Assembly (NCBI RefSeq): GCF_023195925.1
Contig: NZ_JALPRE010000001.1
Coordinates: forward strand, 310,001 to 374,000
Direction of reading: 5' to 3'
DNA length: 64,000 nt
Source: Aquimarina acroporae
Lineage (GTDB): Bacteria > Bacteroidota > Bacteroidia > Flavobacteriales > Flavobacteriaceae
A program made the translations under genes and the position numbers. Positions within the stretch are counted from its first letter, which is position 1, and each line of letters begins with the position of its first letter. Shown one piece after another: positions 23,691 to 32,659 of the stretch. The notes below the pieces were generated by a model. It did no database searches and had not been told where the DNA came from. It saw nothing but the letters and a program-made list of their open reading frames with translations.

Positions 23691-23716
23691 AACATATTTA
23701 TAAAATTAAATATATA
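23691..23716 (+). promoter_or_regulatory. Second copy of the 26-bp operator, upstream of the SDR gene
   Basis: A perfect copy of the element at 23333-23358, with the same inverted core at 23694-23713. It ends 3 nt before the ATG of the SDR-like gene. An AT-rich element by itself could recur by chance, but 26 identical bases right in front of two adjacent start codons is not expected. It points to one regulator acting on both transcripts. Confidence 0.65.
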
Positions 23717-23719
23717 ATT

Positions 23720-24319
23720 ATGAAAATATTAGTTATCGGAGCAACTGGAACTATTGGAAAAGAAATATACAATACATTATCAAAACATCATACAGAAGTA
23801 TATGGCGCTCATAGAAATAGCAAAACCTATCCTATAGATATCACAGATAAAGCTTCTATAAAAAACACATTTGAAAAACTACCCAAACTAGATGCTATTA
23901 TCAATGCTTCAGGGACAGCTGCATGGAAAAACTTCAATGAACTTTCAGAAGAGGATTATTACCTAGGTATTAAAAGCAAACTCATGGGACAAGTAAATCT
24001 CTCCCATATCGCTACAAATTACCTTAACGACAACGGTTCCATTACCTTAACAACAGGTATTTTGGCAGAACATTACGAACCTAATACAGCGGCCTTATCA
24101 CTAGTAAATGGTGCAATTCATAGTTTTGTAAATGCCGCTGCTAACGAAATGCAAAGAGGCATACGAATAAATGTTGTCGCTCCAGGAGCAATCGTTGGGG
24201 GGTTCCCTGAAGATAAAAAATTTGCAGGGCATTATCCAGTTAATATTGAAGACGTTGTTCCTTTATATCAAAAAGCAATACAAACAAAAATCACAGGTCA
24301 AATCTTAAAATTATATTAG
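23720..24319 (+). CDS. SDR-like protein lacking the catalytic YxxxK (Lin1944 type)
   Basis: A 199-aa short-chain dehydrogenase-like protein. NAD(P)-binding motif GATGTIGKEI at residues 8-17, NASGTAAW at the position of NNAG, and VAPGAIVGG. The active-site Tyr and Lys are absent: the YxxxK place reads ALSLVNGAIHSF. This agrees with the Lin1944-like SDR subgroup, which lacks the active site. It may bind NAD(P)(H) as a sensor or scaffold. It is the second gene of the ArsR operon, spaced 2 nt from PhzF. Confidence 0.75.
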   Translation: MKILVIGATGTIGKEIYNTLSKHHTEVYGAHRNSKTYPIDITDKASIKNTFEKLPKLDAIINASGTAAWKNFNELSEEDYYLGIKSKLMGQVNLSHIATNYLNDNGSITLTTGILAEHYEPNTAALSLVNGAIHSFVNAAANEMQRGIRINVVAPGAIVGGFPEDKKFAGHYPVNIEDVVPLYQKAIQTKITGQILKLY

Positions 24320-24321
24320 TC

Positions 24322-25107
24322 ATGAAAATTTCTATGTACCAAATAGACGCATTTACCAATACCCTTTTTGGTGGTAATCCGGCTGCAATTTGCCATTTAC
24401 CCTATTGGTTAGACGATGAAACACTTTTAAATATAGCCATAGAGAATAATTTGGCAGAAACTGGGTATTTTGTAAAAACGGGTGAATCGTATGAAATACG
24501 ATGGTTCATGCCTTATGCCGAAATTGATTTATGCGGGCATGCTACACTAGCTGCAGCATACGTTATCTTTAATTACTTAGACTCCACTCTCGAAGAAGTT
24601 ACTTTTTCCTCTAAAAGTGGAGACTTAAAAGCAAAGAAAGAAAAAACAGGAGCTATTACTTTAGATTTTCCTAGCCGACCACCTGAAAAAATTGATATCC
24701 CAGAAGAAGTTTACAAAGCCTTTAAAGCAAAACCTATTGAAACCTATGCAGGTAGAGATTTGATAATAGAAGTAGCTACTGAAGAAGAAATTATAAAAGA
24801 AACTCCAAATTTAAATGCATTAAAAGGACTTCCATATTTGTGCACTATTATTACTGCAAAAGGTGAATCTGCAGACTTTGTTTCACGTGTTTTTGATGCA
24901 AATCCTGAAATTCCGATGGAAGATCCCGTTACAGGTTCTGCGCATACTTTACTAGTTCCTTATTGGGCAAATAAGTTGAATAAAAACAAATTGAAAGCTT
25001 TTCAATTATCAAAACGAGGAGGGGAATTAGATTGTGTACTTGATGGAAATCGTGTTTTCTTAAGCGGGTATGCTGTCCCCTATCTTGTTGGAGAAATAGA
25101 AATATAA
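24322..25107 (+). CDS. PhzF-family isomerase-like protein
   Basis: A 261-aa PhzF/YddE-like protein: FTNTLFGGNPAAICHLP, NNLAETGYFV (catalytic Glu in LAETGYF), EIRWFMPYAEIDLCGHATLAAA, and PVTGSAHTLLVPYWA. The usual length is about 260-300 aa. PhzF-type proteins isomerise enol/imine intermediates or act on unknown substrates. It is in the ArsR-SDR-PhzF-racemase operon, so a role in detoxification or in modification of an amino-acid-like compound is possible (inference). Confidence 0.85.
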   Translation: MKISMYQIDAFTNTLFGGNPAAICHLPYWLDDETLLNIAIENNLAETGYFVKTGESYEIRWFMPYAEIDLCGHATLAAAYVIFNYLDSTLEEVTFSSKSGDLKAKKEKTGAITLDFPSRPPEKIDIPEEVYKAFKAKPIETYAGRDLIIEVATEEEIIKETPNLNALKGLPYLCTIITAKGESADFVSRVFDANPEIPMEDPVTGSAHTLLVPYWANKLNKNKLKAFQLSKRGGELDCVLDGNRVFLSGYAVPYLVGEIEI

Positions 25108-25132
25108 TTAGTACACTAAACCATAATACAAT

Positions 25133-25843
25133 ATGAAAACCATAGGATTAATTGGAGGTATGAGCTGGGAGTCTTCAGCGATATATTATGATTTAATTAA
25201 TAAAGAAGTTAAACAAATTTTAGGCGGTTTTAATTCTGCAAAATGTATCCTAAACTCTGTAAACTTTGCTGAAATAGAATTCTTGCAACGTCAGGGAGAT
25301 TGGAATAAATTAAATCAAAAAATGATTGAGGCAGCACAACAACTAGAGAATGCAGGTGCAGATCTCCTCATTTTAGGTACAAATACCATGCACTTGTGTA
25401 GTGAAGAAATTATAAAAAACACTTCTATTCCCTTTTTACACATTGCAACTGCCACCGGTAAAAACATCAAATCAAAGAAACTAGATCAAGTTGCATTACT
25501 TGGGACAAAGTTTACAATGGAAAAAGATTTCTACAAAAAGATTTTACAAGAAGATTTTGGTATTAAAGTAATAATTCCAAACGAAACTGATAGAAATCGT
25601 ATTCATCGCATTATTTATGATGAACTGGTGCTCGGTGAAATACGAGAAGAGTCTAAACTAGTAATGAAACAAATAATAAAAGATTTACAACACAAAGGAG
25701 TTCAAGGTACAATTTTAGGGTGTACAGAACTACCGTTACTCATAACTGAAAATGATGTAGATATACCTGTTTTCAACACCACAGAGATTCACGCAAAAAG
25801 TGCAGTAGAAATGGCTTTAAAAGAAGTAATTATTGATTCATAA
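25133..25843 (+). CDS. Aspartate/glutamate racemase-family protein (Thr/Cys type)
   Basis: A 236-aa protein with GLIGGMSWESSAIYYDLIN, LILGTNTMHL and ILGCTELPLL. The second catalytic Cys is present (GCTE), but the first is Thr (TNTMH), as in E. coli YgeA, which has Thr/Cys and works best from L to D. The class converts L- and D-amino acids. It closes the ArsR-SDR-PhzF operon and overlaps the convergent helicase gene by 14 nt. Substrate unknown. Confidence 0.8.
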   Translation: MKTIGLIGGMSWESSAIYYDLINKEVKQILGGFNSAKCILNSVNFAEIEFLQRQGDWNKLNQKMIEAAQQLENAGADLLILGTNTMHLCSEEIIKNTSIPFLHIATATGKNIKSKKLDQVALLGTKFTMEKDFYKKILQEDFGIKVIIPNETDRNRIHRIIYDELVLGEIREESKLVMKQIIKDLQHKGVQGTILGCTELPLLITENDVDIPVFNTTEIHAKSAVEMALKEVIIDS

Positions 25844-27350
25844 ACAGCTGATTGATCTGTGATCTGAGTTTGCGTTTATAATCTTCTTCGAGCCAATCTC
25901 TATAGTTCTTGGTACTTTTACTAATACAGTAAGAGTACCTTCTTACTCTATATTCTATATCTTCTTTCAATAGTCTGCTCAAAATTCGTGCGTCAAAAAC
26001 ATCTTCACTATTTTCTGCACACATTTGGGCATGTTGTTCTATAGATTTTTCAAGTACCGTAAGGCTTCGTAAATTATACTTTTTGGTCTTGGCATATTCC
26101 TCTTCAATATCAAACTCAACATTTTCAGAATTTGCAAATTCCTTTCTTACTTCCTCTGGCATTACATATTTAAAGTTCCTTTCTATTTCTTCATCACCAA
26201 TGAGGTTATCATAATAGAAATCTGGAGATCTAAAAATAGATTGCCAATCTACGTCTGAGTTCCATAATCCAAATCTAGCGGTATTATTTCCTAAATCAAT
26301 AATAGAAAACTCGGGTTTTGTTGGTAAAATCCTCGATCCTCTACCTATCATTTGAAAATACAGGGTTAAAGATTTTGTTGCTCTGTTTAGTATGATAGTT
26401 TCTACCGTAGGCTCATCAAAACCTGTCGTTAAAATACTTACAGAGGTTAAAATAGCATCTTCGGTTGCTTTAAACCAAGCCAAAATATCTTCGCGTTCCT
26501 GTTTACTGTTGGTATTATCAAGGTGTCGAATAGGATACCCGGCTCTTTTAAAAGTATCATAAACATAAACCGACGTATTAATCCCGTTGTTAAAAATTAG
26601 GGTCTTCTTCCCTTTACAACGTTCTTCATAAGCATGCAGTAATTTGTCCTGCATCATCATATTGGTATATAATTCTTCTGAAGATTTTACGGTGTAATCC
26701 CCATTCATACCAATTTTTAAGGACCCCAAACCTACATCATATGTATAGGTAACTGGCTTTGCCAAAAAGCCTTTATTTATTAATGATCCTATAGTATCAC
26801 CAACGATAAGTTCATTATAATTATCCTTCATAGGGAGTTTCATATTAGAGCTGAGCGGTGTAGCTGTTACTCCTAAAATGAAGCAGTTCTTAAAAAATCT
26901 AAATAATTTTCTGAAAGAGTTATAATGAGCTTCATCAATAATCACCATCCCAATATCATTCAACTCCAATTGGTCATCATTGAGTCTGTTATTCAAGGTT
27001 TCGACCATAGCAACAAAACACATGAATTCGTCTTGATCATGCAACTGCTTTACAGCACTATTAATGATCTTATTTTTCACATGAAACTCAGACAACATAT
27101 TTGAAGTTTGACCACAAAGTTCAATACGATGTGTTAACACCACTACTTTTTTCTTTGTCGTTTCAATGTATCGTCTAACGATTTCAGAAAAAATAACCGT
27201 TTTCCCCCCTCCAGTTGGTAATTGGTATAAAAGATTAAACCTTTCAGGAAACTCTTCCAGGCGACTAAATATTTTATCAATATCTCGTTTCTGGTAGTCA
27301 TACAGTACCTTCTGCTCCTTTTTATGTATTTCTGTGGGGGGTAATCCCAT
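25830..27350 (-). CDS. DEAD/DEAH-box superfamily 2 helicase
   Basis: A 506-aa protein with SF2 motifs: Q-like and Walker A (QLPTGGGKTVIFSEIV), Ia (VVLTHRIELCGQT), DEAH (MVIIDEAHYNSF), III (GVTATPLS), and in the second RecA-like lobe IV-VI (LTTGFDEPTVETIILNRATKS then YFQMIGRGSRI). The C-terminal 130 residues form an accessory region without known motifs. It is related to type I restriction/SSL2-like helicases, but no restriction partner is nearby. The role (RNA or DNA) is unknown. Its stop lies inside the racemase gene end. Confidence 0.85.
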   Translation of the reverse strand: MGLPPTEIHKKEQKVLYDYQKRDIDKIFSRLEEFPERFNLLYQLPTGGGKTVIFSEIVRRYIETTKKKVVVLTHRIELCGQTSNMLSEFHVKNKIINSAVKQLHDQDEFMCFVAMVETLNNRLNDDQLELNDIGMVIIDEAHYNSFRKLFRFFKNCFILGVTATPLSSNMKLPMKDNYNELIVGDTIGSLINKGFLAKPVTYTYDVGLGSLKIGMNGDYTVKSSEELYTNMMMQDKLLHAYEERCKGKKTLIFNNGINTSVYVYDTFKRAGYPIRHLDNTNSKQEREDILAWFKATEDAILTSVSILTTGFDEPTVETIILNRATKSLTLYFQMIGRGSRILPTKPEFSIIDLGNNTARFGLWNSDVDWQSIFRSPDFYYDNLIGDEEIERNFKYVMPEEVRKEFANSENVEFDIEEEYAKTKKYNLRSLTVLEKSIEQHAQMCAENSEDVFDARILSRLLKEDIEYRVRRYSYCISKSTKNYRDWLEEDYKRKLRSQINQLFMNQ

Positions 27351-27526
27351 GAATTTCTTGTTAAAAATAAGCTACAAAATTAAGCACTTTATCAAGTTAT
27401 ACGAAACAATTCTTAAAATATATTTGTTCACGGTAATTTTTGAAAATGTTAATTAATCATAATTCTTTGATTCAAAAGCCTCTGATGATTTAATTTGAAA
27501 ATTCAAATAAAACTAGCAATAACAAC

Positions 27527-28387
27527 GTGAATAAAGATAAAATACCAATTCAGGCTTTACTACTTCCTAAGCCTATTTTATATACAGGAAAACTTCTCAA
27601 TTTTCTATCACCTTTTCTCGCCTCAAGGTTTGCAGCAAGAATGTTTTTAACTCCGTTTAAATATGATATGCCTGATCGTGAAAAAGAGATGTACGAACAC
27701 AGTAAGAAAGAATTAATCAAAATAGATAGTATAAACCGTGAGATTATGGTCTACTCTTACGGAAACTCAGAAAAGAAAATTCTCCTTGTTCATGGTTGGT
27801 CGGGAACAGGTACGCAATTATCTAAAATTGCTGATAAATTACTAGAGAATGGATATAGTACCGTGAGTTTTGATGCTCCAGCCCATGGCAAATCTCCGGG
27901 CAAAAGAACTATTTTACCTCATTTTATAGAAACTATTCATCATTTAGAGAAAACTCATGGCCCTTTTGAAGCTGCAATAGGACATTCTTTGGGAGGAATG
28001 TCATTATTAAGAACAACCAAATTTGGACTTAATATAAAAAAGCTAGTCATCGTAGGAACAGCAAACAGTATAACTGCGGTTACAAAGAACTTTGCCAAAA
28101 ATTTACAGTTAAGTCAAAAAGTGGCGAGGCTTTTAAAATCTTATTTTGATAATAGATATGGAGAAGATTTGGACCACTACTCTGGCGCAGTATCTGCGAA
28201 GGGAATAAAAATACCCACTATGGTAATTCATGATAAAAACGACGTAGATGTACATTACAGCTCGGCACATGAAATTGTAAAAGAACTTGAAAAGGGAAAG
28301 CTTGTACTTACCGAAAATTTAGGGCACAGAAAGATATTAGGCGACAAAAAAGTAATTTCAACAATTGTAGATTTTATTTTGGAATAG
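27527..28387 (+). CDS. Alpha/beta hydrolase
   Basis: A 286-aa protein from GTG 27527 (no ATG at the right place). It has the oxyanion loop (LVHGWSGTGTQ), nucleophile elbow GHSLGGMSLL, acid D in MVIHDKNDVDV and His in TENLGHRKIL. It lacks a signal peptide, though the N-terminal 45 residues are amphipathic (KPILYTGKLLNFLSPFLASR) and may touch the membrane. The substrate is unknown. It lies in a single unit upstream of the msrB pair. Confidence 0.8.
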   Translation: MNKDKIPIQALLLPKPILYTGKLLNFLSPFLASRFAARMFLTPFKYDMPDREKEMYEHSKKELIKIDSINREIMVYSYGNSEKKILLVHGWSGTGTQLSKIADKLLENGYSTVSFDAPAHGKSPGKRTILPHFIETIHHLEKTHGPFEAAIGHSLGGMSLLRTTKFGLNIKKLVIVGTANSITAVTKNFAKNLQLSQKVARLLKSYFDNRYGEDLDHYSGAVSAKGIKIPTMVIHDKNDVDVHYSSAHEIVKELEKGKLVLTENLGHRKILGDKKVISTIVDFILE

Positions 28388-28458
28388 TTGTTGATACGTT
28401 ATTGAAAGGAAGTTTGTACGACTTATATCTAAAACTTTATTTAATTTTATCTAAAAAC

Positions 28459-28947
28459 ATGAGACGATTAATTTTATTATGTATTGGAGCTTTAGTGATA
28501 AGTTGTACAGGAACAGCACAAAAGAAAGTTAAAAAAGAACCCAAACAGTATGAGGTTTCTAAAACCAATGCTGAATGGAAAAAGATTTTGACTTCTGAGC
28601 AGTATTATATTTTGAGGCAAGCGGGAACAGAAAGACCTTTTTCCAGTCCGCTAAACAAATTGTATGCTTCAGGAACATTTCATTGTGCAGCTTGTAATAC
28701 AGCTCTATACGAGAGTGAGCATAAATTTGATAGCGGTACCGGTTGGCCAAGTTTTGACAGAGCGGTAAAAGGTAATGTCGACAAAGATGTCGACTATAAA
28801 TTAGGCTATGCTCGTACTGAGTTATTATGTGGAACTTGTGGTGGACACCTGGGACACTCTTTTAATGATGGTCCAAGAGAAACAACAGGAATGAGACATT
28901 GTATTAACGGAGATGCATTAATATTTGTACCAAAAGAAAAAATATGA
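28459..28947 (+). CDS. msrB: Peptide-methionine (R)-S-oxide reductase, lipoprotein form
   Basis: A 162-aa protein from the ATG at 28459 (MRRLILLCIGALVISCTG): signal peptide and lipobox VISC, so it is exported and lipid-anchored. MsrB motifs: two zinc CxxC (CAAC and CGTC), GTGWPSF, HSFNDGP and RHCINGDA with the catalytic Cys. It reduces methionine-R-sulfoxide in envelope proteins. It overlaps the second msrB by ATGA, so the two are co-translated: one for the envelope, one for the cytosol. Confidence 0.9.
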   Translation: MRRLILLCIGALVISCTGTAQKKVKKEPKQYEVSKTNAEWKKILTSEQYYILRQAGTERPFSSPLNKLYASGTFHCAACNTALYESEHKFDSGTGWPSFDRAVKGNVDKDVDYKLGYARTELLCGTCGGHLGHSFNDGPRETTGMRHCINGDALIFVPKEKI

Positions 28948-29339
28948 AAAAATACCCGGTAGAGAAATCAGAAGAAGAATGGAAAGCTCAGCTTACCGAA
29001 GAAGAGTATAGAATATTACGCCAAAAAGGAACTGAAAGGCCTTTTACTGGTAAATATAATCTACATTATGAAGATGGAACATATAAATGTATGGCCTGTA
29101 AAACTTCATTATTTGAGAGTGCTTCAAAATTCGATTCGGGTTGCGGGTGGCCAAGTTTTGACGAATCTATCGAAGGTAGCATAGAATATGTGAGAGATAC
29201 TTCTCATGGTATGATTAGAACAGAAATTCTTTGTGCTAACTGTGGAAGCCACTTAGGTCATGTTTTTAATGATGGACCTACAGAAACAGGACAACGTTAT
29301 TGCGTTAATTCGGTGAGTATAAACTTTGATCAAAAATAA
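28944..29339 (+). CDS. msrB: Peptide-methionine (R)-S-oxide reductase, cytosolic form
   Basis: A 131-aa protein without signal peptide. MsrB motifs: CMAC and CANC zinc ligands, GCGWPSF, LGHVFNDGP and RYCVNSVS with the catalytic Cys. About half of its residues match its neighbour at 28459-28947 by eye, so the pair is a duplication with one copy secreted. It overlaps the first gene by 4 nt and ends before the lipoprotein gene at 29368. Confidence 0.9.
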   Translation: MKKYPVEKSEEEWKAQLTEEEYRILRQKGTERPFTGKYNLHYEDGTYKCMACKTSLFESASKFDSGCGWPSFDESIEGSIEYVRDTSHGMIRTEILCANCGSHLGHVFNDGPTETGQRYCVNSVSINFDQK

Positions 29340-29367
29340 AATTACAACAAATAAACATTTAGAATTT

Positions 29368-29868
29368 ATGAAAAAGATTTTTGCACTACTTTTTATGACA
29401 AGCATACTATTCACTTCTTGCTCTAATGACGATGATACAGATTTTGACACCATTGGTAGTACTTTTGAAATCACTGCCACTTTTAATGCAGGAAATGACT
29501 ATCGAATAGAAGCAGTGGTTCCAAATAATATCGATGTATTCGACTCTGATGTTGCCTTAGTATATGTGTTAGACCCAATACAATCAAACGCAGCACAAGC
29601 AGATGTATGGGAACCTCTACCAAGAACATTCTTTTTTGATGGTGGCGGATTTGCGCAATTTCAATTCAACTTTATTTTTGATGCTCAGCAAAATATCGCT
29701 AGTATCGATATCTTCTTAGAAAGCGATGACCTTGCCGCATTAGCTCCAGATATTACAGATAATCAAGATTTTAGAATTGTAATTGTACCTTCTTCTTTTG
29801 CAGAAGATGCCAAAGTTGATTTAAAAGATTTCAATGCTGTACAAAAAGCATTAAAGCTTGAATATTAA
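29368..29868 (+). CDS. Small lipoprotein of unknown function
   Basis: A 166-aa lipoprotein from the ATG at 29368 (MKKIFALLFMTSILFTSCSNDDD), lipobox TSC with an acidic +2-5 stretch common in exported lipoproteins of this phylum. The mature part is beta-rich with IGSTFEITATFNAG, VFDSDVALVYVLDP and DQNFRIVIVPSSF-like strands. No family recognised. It is in the msrB operon (28 nt after the second msrB) and is followed by a terminator. Confidence 0.7.
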   Translation: MKKIFALLFMTSILFTSCSNDDDTDFDTIGSTFEITATFNAGNDYRIEAVVPNNIDVFDSDVALVYVLDPIQSNAAQADVWEPLPRTFFFDGGGFAQFQFNFIFDAQQNIASIDIFLESDDLAALAPDITDNQDFRIVIVPSSFAEDAKVDLKDFNAVQKALKLEY

Positions 29869-29933
29869 GCCTCTCAATATTTGAGATTATTATAAGGTTT
29901 TCTGAGATCGAACCAGAAACCCAATAAAAAATT

Positions 29934-29962
29934 AACACTATCATTGCGATAGTGTTTTTTTT
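29934..29962 (+). terminator. Intrinsic terminator after lipoprotein gene
   Basis: AACACTATC (29934-29942) and GATAGTGTT (29948-29956) form a 9-bp stem with a 5-nt loop followed by a T-run. It ends the hydrolase/msrB/lipoprotein transcript before lpd. Confidence 0.8.
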
Positions 29963-30062
29963 ATCTACAATTCGATAAAAAACATATGTTAAGGGAATCC
30001 CTAAATCCCTTTTTGGTTAGACGAATTATGCTTAAATTCGTGACTTGAAAAAATCGACATTT

Positions 30063-31454
30063 ATGAGCACATATGATATCATCGTATTAGGAAGTGGTCC
30101 TGGAGGTTATCCGGCGGCAATTAGAGCTTCACAACTTGGGTTTAAAACTGCAATTGTAGAAAAAGAAAGTTTAGGAGGAGTTTGTCTAAACTGGGGTTGT
30201 ATTCCAACAAAAGCATTATTAAAAAGTGCACAAGTTTTTGAATATCTAAAACACGCTTCTGATTACGGATTAACTGTTGAGAAATTCGATAAAGATTTTG
30301 GTGCTGTTGTTAATCGTAGCCGTGGCGTAGCTGAAGGAATGAGTAAAGGAGTACAATTCCTAATGAAAAAAAATAAGATTGATGTTATTGAAGGATTTGG
30401 AAAATTAAAATCTAATAACACTCTTACAGTAACAGACAAAGATGGTAAAGCTACAGATTACCAAGCTAAACATATTATAGTTGCTACCGGAGCGAGATCT
30501 CGTGAACTTCCAAATTTACCACAAGATGGTAAAAAAGTAATTGGATACAGAGAAGCAATGTCTCTAGAATCACAACCTAAGAAAATGATTGTAGTAGGTT
30601 CTGGTGCCATTGGAGTTGAATTTGCTCATTTTTACAACGCTATGGGTACAGAGGTAACTATAGTAGAGTTCTTACCAAACTTGGTTCCTCTTGAAGATGA
30701 AGAAGTTTCAAAGCAGTTTGAACGTAACTTCAAAAAAGCTGGTATTAAAGTTATGACGAACTCTTCTGTTGAAAGCGTTGATACTAGTGGTGATGGAGTT
30801 AAAGCAACTGTAAAAACCAAAAAAGGAGAAGAAATCCTTGAAGCCGATATTGTATTATCTGCTGTCGGTATTAAAACCAATATAGAAAACATAGGCCTTG
30901 AAGAATTAGGAATCGCAACCGACAGAGATAAGATTGTTGTTAACGATTGGTACCAAACAAATGTTCCTGGTATCTATGCTATTGGTGATGTAGTGCCTGG
31001 CCCTGCTCTGGCGCACGTAGCAACTGCAGAGGCAATTACCTGTGTTGAGAAAATTTCTGGTATGCACGTAGAACCAATAGATTATGGTAATATCCCTGGT
31101 TGTACTTATGCATCTCCAGAAATTGCCAGTGTAGGTATGACAGAAAAACAAGCTAAAGAAGCTGGATATGAGCTAAAAATTGGTAAATTTCCTTTCTCAG
31201 CATCTGGTAAAGCAAGCGCTGCAGGAACAAAAGACGGTTTTGTAAAAGTAATCTTTGATGCAAAATACGGAGAATGGTTAGGTTGTCATATGATTGGAGC
31301 TGGTGTTACCGATATGATTGCCGAAGCCGTTTTAGGAAGAAAGCTTGAAACTACCGGTCACGAAGTTCTAAAAGCAATACACCCTCACCCAACGATGAGT
31401 GAAGCAGTTATGGAAGCTGTAGCAGATGCCTACGATGAAGTAATTCATTTGTAA
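30063..31454 (+). CDS. lpdA: Dihydrolipoyl dehydrogenase
   Basis: A 463-aa flavoprotein from the ATG at 30063 (MSTYDIIVLGSGPGGYPAAI; six residues upstream also possible). FAD-binding GSGPGG, redox disulfide LNWGCIPTKALL, NAD-binding GSGAIGVEFAHF, second FAD motif IYAIGDVVPGP, and the catalytic His in IHPHPTMSEAVMEA. It is the E3 of the pyruvate/2-oxoglutarate dehydrogenase complexes and the L-protein for GcvT glycine cleavage (gene at 51577). No E1/E2 genes nearby. A terminator follows. Confidence 0.93.
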   Translation: MSTYDIIVLGSGPGGYPAAIRASQLGFKTAIVEKESLGGVCLNWGCIPTKALLKSAQVFEYLKHASDYGLTVEKFDKDFGAVVNRSRGVAEGMSKGVQFLMKKNKIDVIEGFGKLKSNNTLTVTDKDGKATDYQAKHIIVATGARSRELPNLPQDGKKVIGYREAMSLESQPKKMIVVGSGAIGVEFAHFYNAMGTEVTIVEFLPNLVPLEDEEVSKQFERNFKKAGIKVMTNSSVESVDTSGDGVKATVKTKKGEEILEADIVLSAVGIKTNIENIGLEELGIATDRDKIVVNDWYQTNVPGIYAIGDVVPGPALAHVATAEAITCVEKISGMHVEPIDYGNIPGCTYASPEIASVGMTEKQAKEAGYELKIGKFPFSASGKASAAGTKDGFVKVIFDAKYGEWLGCHMIGAGVTDMIAEAVLGRKLETTGHEVLKAIHPHPTMSEAVMEAVADAYDEVIHL

Positions 31455-31470
31455 AAAATAATAATAGATT

Positions 31471-31504
31471 AAAAAATCCCGAAGATTATACTTTGGGATT
31501 TTTT
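31471..31504. terminator. Bidirectional intrinsic terminator after lpdA
   Basis: AAAAAATCCC (31471-31480) and GGGATTTTTT (31495-31504) form a stem (with an inner AAG/CTT pair) between convergent genes. T-rich on both strands. Confidence 0.7.
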
Positions 31505-31511
31505 AATATCA

Positions 31512-32240
31512 TTATACAGGGATCAAATCGCAATACCAAAAGGAAGTATCCCAGTTTTTTTTATCTTCATCGGTAAAGCAATTGTCATCATCATTATCTG
31601 AAGGTTCGTAATTCCTTTTCACCTTCTCTCCTATGGTAAAATCAATAGGTTTTTTAAAAATAGGTCCATCAAAAACAAAAGTATGGAACTCTCCGTTTTC
31701 TCCACAAGGGTCTACATTTGACGGTAATTCTTTCAAAAAATCATGATCAATTACTCTTCCGCAAAAAGTATCATCTAGAAATTTTGCATTTACGCAAACA
31801 GTAATAGCCTTAAAACCAAGATCTATAAATTCCTTTAGCAATTCTGTAGTATCACGCTTCCAAAGTGGAAAAACTGTTTGTAAACCGGCAGATTCTAGTT
31901 GTTGTTCTCTATAAGCTCTTAGGTCTTCTAAAAAGATATCTCCAAAAACAGTATGCGTATATCCATCACTCTGTAAGGAAGCAGTAGCATTTTTCATAGC
32001 TTCATTATAGGTTTCCATAGACACCCTTGCAGGAAGTTTTATTTTCTTAATAGGAATCCCAATACTTACAGCCTGCTCATCTAGTAGCTCCTCTCTAAGA
32101 CCATGCATAGACACCCTACCATAATCTTTATTCACAGTAGTCAACAACTTTGAAATGTTATATTCTTTTTGCTGAAGGATATAATAGAGGGCCAAAGATG
32201 AATCTTTACCACTACTCCAATTAAAATAAGTTTTATGCAT
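31512..32240 (-). CDS. ATP-PPase family protein (Dph6-like diphthine-ammonia ligase domain)
   Basis: A 242-aa protein with the PP-loop motif FNWSSGKDSSLALYYIL near the start and VSMHGLREELLDEQA, GIPIKKIKLP, typical of the DUF71/Dph6 ATP pyrophosphatase group. In bacteria these are linked to varied roles, including cobalamin salvage; no diphthamide exists here, so the substrate is unknown. It shares one base with the aroQ stop (TAATG at 32240), so it is translationally coupled downstream of aroQ. Confidence 0.75.
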   Translation of the reverse strand: MHKTYFNWSSGKDSSLALYYILQQKEYNISKLLTTVNKDYGRVSMHGLREELLDEQAVSIGIPIKKIKLPARVSMETYNEAMKNATASLQSDGYTHTVFGDIFLEDLRAYREQQLESAGLQTVFPLWKRDTTELLKEFIDLGFKAITVCVNAKFLDDTFCGRVIDHDFLKELPSNVDPCGENGEFHTFVFDGPIFKKPIDFTIGEKVKRNYEPSDNDDDNCFTDEDKKNWDTSFWYCDLIPV

Positions 32241-32659
32241 TACTTTTTCAAGAAACTATATATGGCTAAATCATAACTCTGTAAACCAAACCCTAAGATT
32301 ACTCCTTTAGCATTTGGCGAGATATAGGATTGATGTCGAAACTCTTCTCTACCAAATGTATTGGATATATGTACTTCTATAACGGGTTTAGAAATTGCTT
32401 TTATAACATCTCCAATTCCTATAGATGTATGTGTATAAGCTCCAGCATTGAGAATAGCACCGTCAAAATGATCATCCGTCTCTTGAATTTTGGTGATGAT
32501 TTCTCCTTCAATATTAGACTGATAGTAAGAAAGTTCTATGTCTGGAAATCTAGATTGTAAATCAGAAAAATACTCTTCAAAACTTTGATTCCCATATATT
32601 CCAGGTTCCCTTTTACCCAACATATTTAGGTTAGGACCGTTTATAATAATTAGTTTCAT
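32240..32659 (-). CDS. aroQ: 3-dehydroquinate dehydratase, type II
   Basis: A 139-aa protein: IINGPNLNMLGKREPGIYG at the start with the catalytic Tyr, NAGAYTHTSIG, EVHISNTFGREEFRHQSYIS with His and Arg, and KGVILGFG. Step 3 of the shikimate pathway; AroC in this window (61064) catalyses the last step. The downstream gene is the PP-loop protein, and the divergent neighbour beyond two barrels is xerD, the arrangement found in many Bacteroidetes. Confidence 0.93.
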   Translation of the reverse strand: MKLIIINGPNLNMLGKREPGIYGNQSFEEYFSDLQSRFPDIELSYYQSNIEGEIITKIQETDDHFDGAILNAGAYTHTSIGIGDVIKAISKPVIEVHISNTFGREEFRHQSYISPNAKGVILGFGLQSYDLAIYSFLKK

